Shown one piece after another: positions 59,597 through 64,000 of a stretch of 64,000 bases of DNA. Below the pieces are notes generated by a model. The model was not told where the DNA came from and did not search any database. It saw only the letters and a program-made list of their open reading frames with translations. Source of the stretch: Corbicula japonica (Eukaryota; Mollusca; Bivalvia; Venerida; Cyrenidae); assembly GCA_038501625.1 (NCBI GenBank), contig JAZAYU010000012.1:9300001-9364000 (forward strand), in the 5' to 3' direction. The translations under genes and the position numbers were made by a program. Positions within the stretch are counted from its first letter, which is position 1, and every line of letters begins with the position of its first letter.

Positions 59597-62306
59597 GTGT
59601 CGCCTGCGATAGCAGGTAGACACATAGGGATCCTATTGTCCGGCGGCGTCGTCGTCGTTGTCTTCGTCGTCGTCGGTGCCTTCGTCCGGTGGTCCCCCAA
59701 CTTTAACCTGAAACTTAATGTTGCCTATAACTTTGAAAGTACTTGACATTTTCACTTCATACTTGGAATATATCATCAGCACGAACAATGCCATCTGTGA
59801 TGACAAGAATGATAACTCCAGTTTCAATATTTTTTGAGTTACGCCCCTTTCAAATGCAACTTTAACCTGAAACTTAATGTTGCCTATAACTTTGAAAGTA
59901 CTTGACCTTTTCACTTCATACTTAGAATATATCATCAGCACGAACAACGCCATCTGTGATGACAAGAATAATAACTCCAGTTTCAATATTTTTTTAGTTA
60001 TGCCCCTTTCAAATGGAACTTTAAACTGAAACTTAATGTTGCCTATAACTTTGAACGTACTTGTCCTATTCACTTCATACTTGGAATATATCAGCACGAA
60101 CAATGCTATCTGTGACGACAAGAATGATAACTCCAGTTTTAATATTTTTTGAGTTATGCCCCTTTCAAATGCAACTTTAACCTGAAACTTAATGTTGCCT
60201 ATAACTTTGAAAGTACTTGACCTTTTCACTTCATACTTGGAATATATCATCAGCACGAGCAATGCCATCTGTGACGACAAGAATAATAACTCCAGTTTCA
60301 ATACTTTTTGAGTTATGCCCCTTTCAAATGCAACTTTAACCTGAAACTTAATGTTGCCTATAACTTTGAAAGTACTTGTCCTATTCACTTCATACTTGGA
60401 ATATATCATCAGCATGAACAATGCAATCTGTGATGACAAGAATGATAACTCCAGTTTCAATATTTTTTTAGTTATGTTCCTTTCAAATGCAACTTTAACC
60501 TGAAACTTAATGTGGCCTATAACTTTGAAAGTACTTGACCTTTTCACTTCATACTTGGAATATATCATCAGCAGGAACAACGCCATCTGTGATGACAAGA
60601 ATAAAAACTGCAGTTTCAATATTTTTTTAGTTATGCCCCTTTCAAATGGAACTTTAACCTGAAACTTAATGTTGCCTATAACTTTGAAAGTACTTGTCCT
60701 ATTCACTTCATACTTGGAATATATCATCAGCACAAACAACGCCATCTGTGATGACAAGAATAATAACTCCAGTTTCAATATTTTTGTGTCGCCTGCGATA
60801 GCAGGTAGACACATAGGGATCCTATTGTCCGGCGGCGTGCTCGTCGTCGTCTTCGTCGTCGTCGGTGCCATTGTCCGGTAGTCCTCCAACTTTATCCTGA
60901 AACTTAATGTTGCCTATAACTTTGAAAGAACTTGTCCTATTCACTTCATACTTGGAATATATCATCAGCATGAACAGTGCCATCTGTGACAACAAGAATG
61001 ATAACTCCAGTTTCAAAATTGTTTGAGTTATGCCCCTTTCAAATGCAACTGTAACCTGAAACTTAATGTTGCCTATAACTTAGATAGTACTTGACCTTTT
61101 CACTTCATACTTGGAATATATCATCAGCACGAACATTGCCATCTGTGACGACAAGAATGATAACTCCAGTTTCAAAATTGTTTGAGTTATGCCCCTTTCA
61201 AATGCAACTTTAACCTGAAACTTAATGTTGCCTATAACTTTGAAAGTACTTAACCTATTCACTTCATACTTGGAATGTATCATCAGCATGAACAATGCCA
61301 ACTGTGACGACAAGAATGATAACTCCAGTTTCAATATTTTTTGAGTTATGCCCCTTTCAAATTCAACTTTAACCTGAAACTGAATGTTGCCTATAACTTT
61401 GAAAGTACTTGTCCTATTCACTTCATACTTGGAATATATTATCAGCATGAACAATGCCATCTGTGACGACAAGAATGATAACTCCAGTTTCAATATTTTA
61501 TGAGTTATGTCCCTTTTAAATGCAACTTTAACATAAAACTTAGTGTTGCCTGTAAAATGGAAAGTACTTGTTCAATTAATTCACTTAATACTTTGAATAA
61601 CTCATCTGCATTTACAAACCAATTTTTGAAGACGATAACTCAGGTTTCACCATTATTTTAATTATTCCCCTTTTAAATGTAATTTAGATGACACATGTGT
61701 TCTGTGGTGTAGTATTGGAATCAACTTAAAAAAAATATTTTTATTATATATGATTAAACATAGGCCCACATTTCAACTTTTTCCATGCAGGCGACACATG
61801 TGTTCAGCGGAACACAACATTCTAGTTTTAGTTATGCCCCTTTCAAATGGAACTTTAACCTGAAACTTAATGTTGCCTATAACTTTGAAAGTACTTGTCC
61901 TATTCACTTCATACTTGGAATATATCATCAGCATGAACAATGCAATCTGTGATGACAAGAATGATAACTCCAGTTTCAATATTTTATGAGTTATGTCCCT
62001 TTCAAATGCAACTTTAACATGAAACTTGGTGTTGCCTGTAAAATCGAAAGTACTTATTCAATTAATTCATTTAATACTTTGAATAACTCATCTGCATTTA
62101 CAAACCAATTTTTGAAGATGATAACTCAGCTTTCACCATTTTAGTTATTCCCCTTTTAAATGCAATTTAGATGACACATGAGTTCTGTGGTGTAGTATTG
62201 AAATCAACTTAAATAAAATATTTTTATTATATATGATTTAACATAGGCCCACATTTCAACTTTTTCCATGCAGGGACACGTGTTCCGCAGAACACAACAT
62301 TCTAGT
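59597..62306. mobile_element. Inverted-ended element carrying a 153-bp-unit tandem array
   Basis: It starts GTGTCGCCTGCGATAGCAGG and ends in blocks GCAGGCGACACATGTGTTC (about 61,790) and its degenerate copy (about 62,270). A second start block lies at 60,785. Units contain CCTGAAACTTAATGTTGCC, TATAACTTTGAAAGTACTTG, TCACTTCATACTTGGAATAT and AATAACTCCAGTTTCAAT. Because the unit is 51 codons, the minus strand stays open for 418 codons. That frame is a repeat by-product. Confidence 0.8.
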
Positions 62307-63249
62307 TATTAACACTGGGTAGCAACTTTCAAGTTTTAAGTTTTCCCTTATAAAAAACAAGCATGCTGTTGTTTAACAACTCTTTGTTTTCACTTCATGT
62401 TGGTATAACTGAAATAAAATGTTTACAGGTGGCAATTGGATAACACTGGGTGGCACCACACTACCTGTATGATGTTTGCTCAAAGCCAACTAGAGATTCA
62501 TGTATTCATAAGACCTGCTCAAACCAGCACACTGGCATCACACTACCTATATATTCTGCTCAAACCAAACCAGAGCCGAGTGTTAGCTATAGAACCTGCT
62601 CAAAAACACAGAGAGAGGAGAGATGGAGGATTGGTGCTATTACAATAATAGTAGATTGGTATGAATACTATTAATAAACAATTTTATTAATGAATTAATT
62701 AATGAAAAAGTTTTCATTAAACATGAACAGTGTCCTTCAGTTTGGGAAGTTGCACATATTTTCATACCCTTGTGATTAAAAATTTAACTTTTCTATTCAG
62801 TAATTACATGTAAATACATGTATTTACAATCCCAAATAATTAAAATTCTTTTAAAAAAATGGGAAGTATGTCTTCCAAAGTGAAAAATTCTTACAAATAT
62901 TACAAAATAAAAGGCAAATAATTGAATTTACCAAATGTCTTAAAAATTTCTCTATGTTAATTTGACATCAGTCCCATGATGCCTCTAGATTACAGTATTT
63001 CTATTTATCCTATAAATTATCCTGTCAGGGATAAGAATAAATTAAATATATTAAATTATTTAATTATTTGAAGTCAGCCACTGGCCTTCTTCAGTTGTTA
63101 ATGTTACATTAAGTCTACATTTAATTTCTTTTACACTAAACAGGAAATTACTGACCTCTGACATCACACAAGTCCCTCGGAGATTTTTGGTGCCAAATTT
63201 TTTGCAAAGTTTTGTTTTAACATAATTATAATTAATCATGAAGTTAACT

Positions 63250-63500
63250 ACTAATGATTATCACGGATGATAATGATGAAAATGATGATGTTAATGATGA
63301 AAATGATGACAATAATGTTGATGTGTTGATGATGGTGATGATGTAGATGTTGGCTGTGATGATGATCATCATCATCATGATGTTGACATCAAGATTATGA
63401 TGATGACGATATTGATGACCATCATAGCTGTGATATTGATGATAATGATGGTAGTAGTGGCAGGTATGATGATGATGAAAATAATGGTGATGCTGATGAT
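63250..63500. repeat. (GATGAT)n-rich microsatellite
   Basis: Imperfect runs of GAT, AATGAT and GATGATCATCATCATCATG. No gene. Confidence 0.85.
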
Positions 63501-63589
63501 GTTGGCAGTTATGGTATTTTGGGTAAATCCAGGTAGTTCTTCTGCATTGGTTCTTGAAAGCTTTGTTCTCTCTTGATGTTAACTCTTTA

Positions 63590-63800
63590 CTCAGTAGGAT
63601 AAGGCTTTTATCCCATGGGCAACCAGTCTAGAGCCAGACTGGCCAGCATGTTGTGTTGTCAGATCTGGATCTTCACTGTTCAAATTAAGACTCATTAGCT
63701 ATTTCGGACCAAGAACCAAATTGTATGGATCCAGATCAGACAGCAAGTATTCGCTGGCTGATCTTGATCTACACTGTTTGCTTATGTGATAAATTGTGTA
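63590..63800. repeat. Dispersed palindromic repeat, copy near the right edge
   Basis: It contains AACTCTTTACTCAGTAGG, GTCAGATCTGGATCTTCACTG, GATCCAGATCAGACAGCA and GATCTTGATCTACACTG in the order typical of the family. Confidence 0.7.
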
Positions 63801-64000
63801 TATTTATGTAGAAAAGGTTATTAATAAGTAATTCATACATTATATTTACAGTTCCTGACGGGTGAAATGTGGGCAGCAATATACCTGAAAATAGTCACAG
63901 CCTGTTTACTGCTGTGCACAAATGTATGACATCTGGGATGAGATGAAGGCAAAGTGGGGATTAAACAACAGTTGTACACTGGTAGGTAAAAGCTATACTA

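Larger units (their letters stand above)
53699..63981 (+). ncRNA. Candidate spliced non-coding transcript (weak)
   Basis: Several plus-strand blocks have good acceptor and donor signals but no shared reading frame: possibly 53,699-54,004; 55,616-55,722; 57,074-57,169; 58,327-58,454; 62,429-62,658; 63,852-63,981. Donors include AGAG/GTAAGT, CAG/GTAGGT and CTG/GTAGGT; acceptors include TTCATTTCAG and TTTATTTCAG. Stops occur in every frame of the duplicated pair. They could be exons of a long non-coding RNA or untranslated exons of a gene outside the window. No expression evidence is available. Confidence 0.25.

Noticed and set aside
59633..60889. 418-aa minus-strand ORF as a membrane protein gene
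   Set aside because: It is made of a 51-codon repeat inside an inverted-ended non-coding element; sister units nearby are broken.

Overview
The window looks like nuclear DNA of a marine or freshwater animal, most likely a bivalve mollusc. It is AT-rich, has genes with short exons and GT-AG introns, and is crowded with non-LTR retrotransposon fragments, a tRNA-derived SINE, many short inverted-repeat DNA elements and kilobase tandem arrays. It carries B-box/coiled-coil/NHL proteins of the TRIM type, a family known to be expanded in bivalves, and short secreted TIMP proteins. No bacterial operon, CRISPR array or rRNA gene was seen. The species cannot be fixed by eye.

Positions 1 to about 28,250 hold a tandem array of three diverged units with a period near 7.8 kb. 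Each unit has a 5' flank, a B-box/coiled-coil/beta-propeller coding region and a similar 3' flank. Copy A (6230-7999) and copy C (24389-26122) are intact intron-free coding exons. Copy B (14808-15827) is a 5'-truncated pseudogene with two frameshifts and a stop codon. Upstream of A and C, the segment holding the splice acceptor and start codon is itself repeated many times in degraded form. Mobile elements have since entered the array: a 2.66-kb inverted-repeat element, elements with internal arrays of GATGCGAGATCGCGAAA-like words, a broken LINE, a 5'-truncated LINE and a hAT-like element.

Positions 29,900-43,060 hold two tissue inhibitor of metalloproteinase (TIMP) genes in tandem on the minus strand. 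Both were reconstructed here exon by exon from splice sites: four exons (29921-32556, 149 aa) and five exons (39800-43052, 160 aa). Both encode a signal peptide followed by a single N-TIMP/NTR domain with six cysteines, and the first three intron positions and phases are identical. Exon 2 of the first gene is preceded by a 22-bp minisatellite whose unit is the splice-acceptor sequence itself.

Positions 44,000-64,000 have no protein gene I can defend. The region is dominated by repeats: a 2.5-kb tandem array, foldback and palindromic elements with clear target-site duplications, a complete SINE with a 14-bp target-site duplication, a dispersed palindromic repeat found almost only in this part, and a large 153-bp-unit array that creates a spurious 418-codon ORF. 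A chain of small plus-strand segments bounded by splice-like sites (about 53.7-64.0 kb), including one duplicated exon pair, may be a spliced non-coding transcript. That call is weak.
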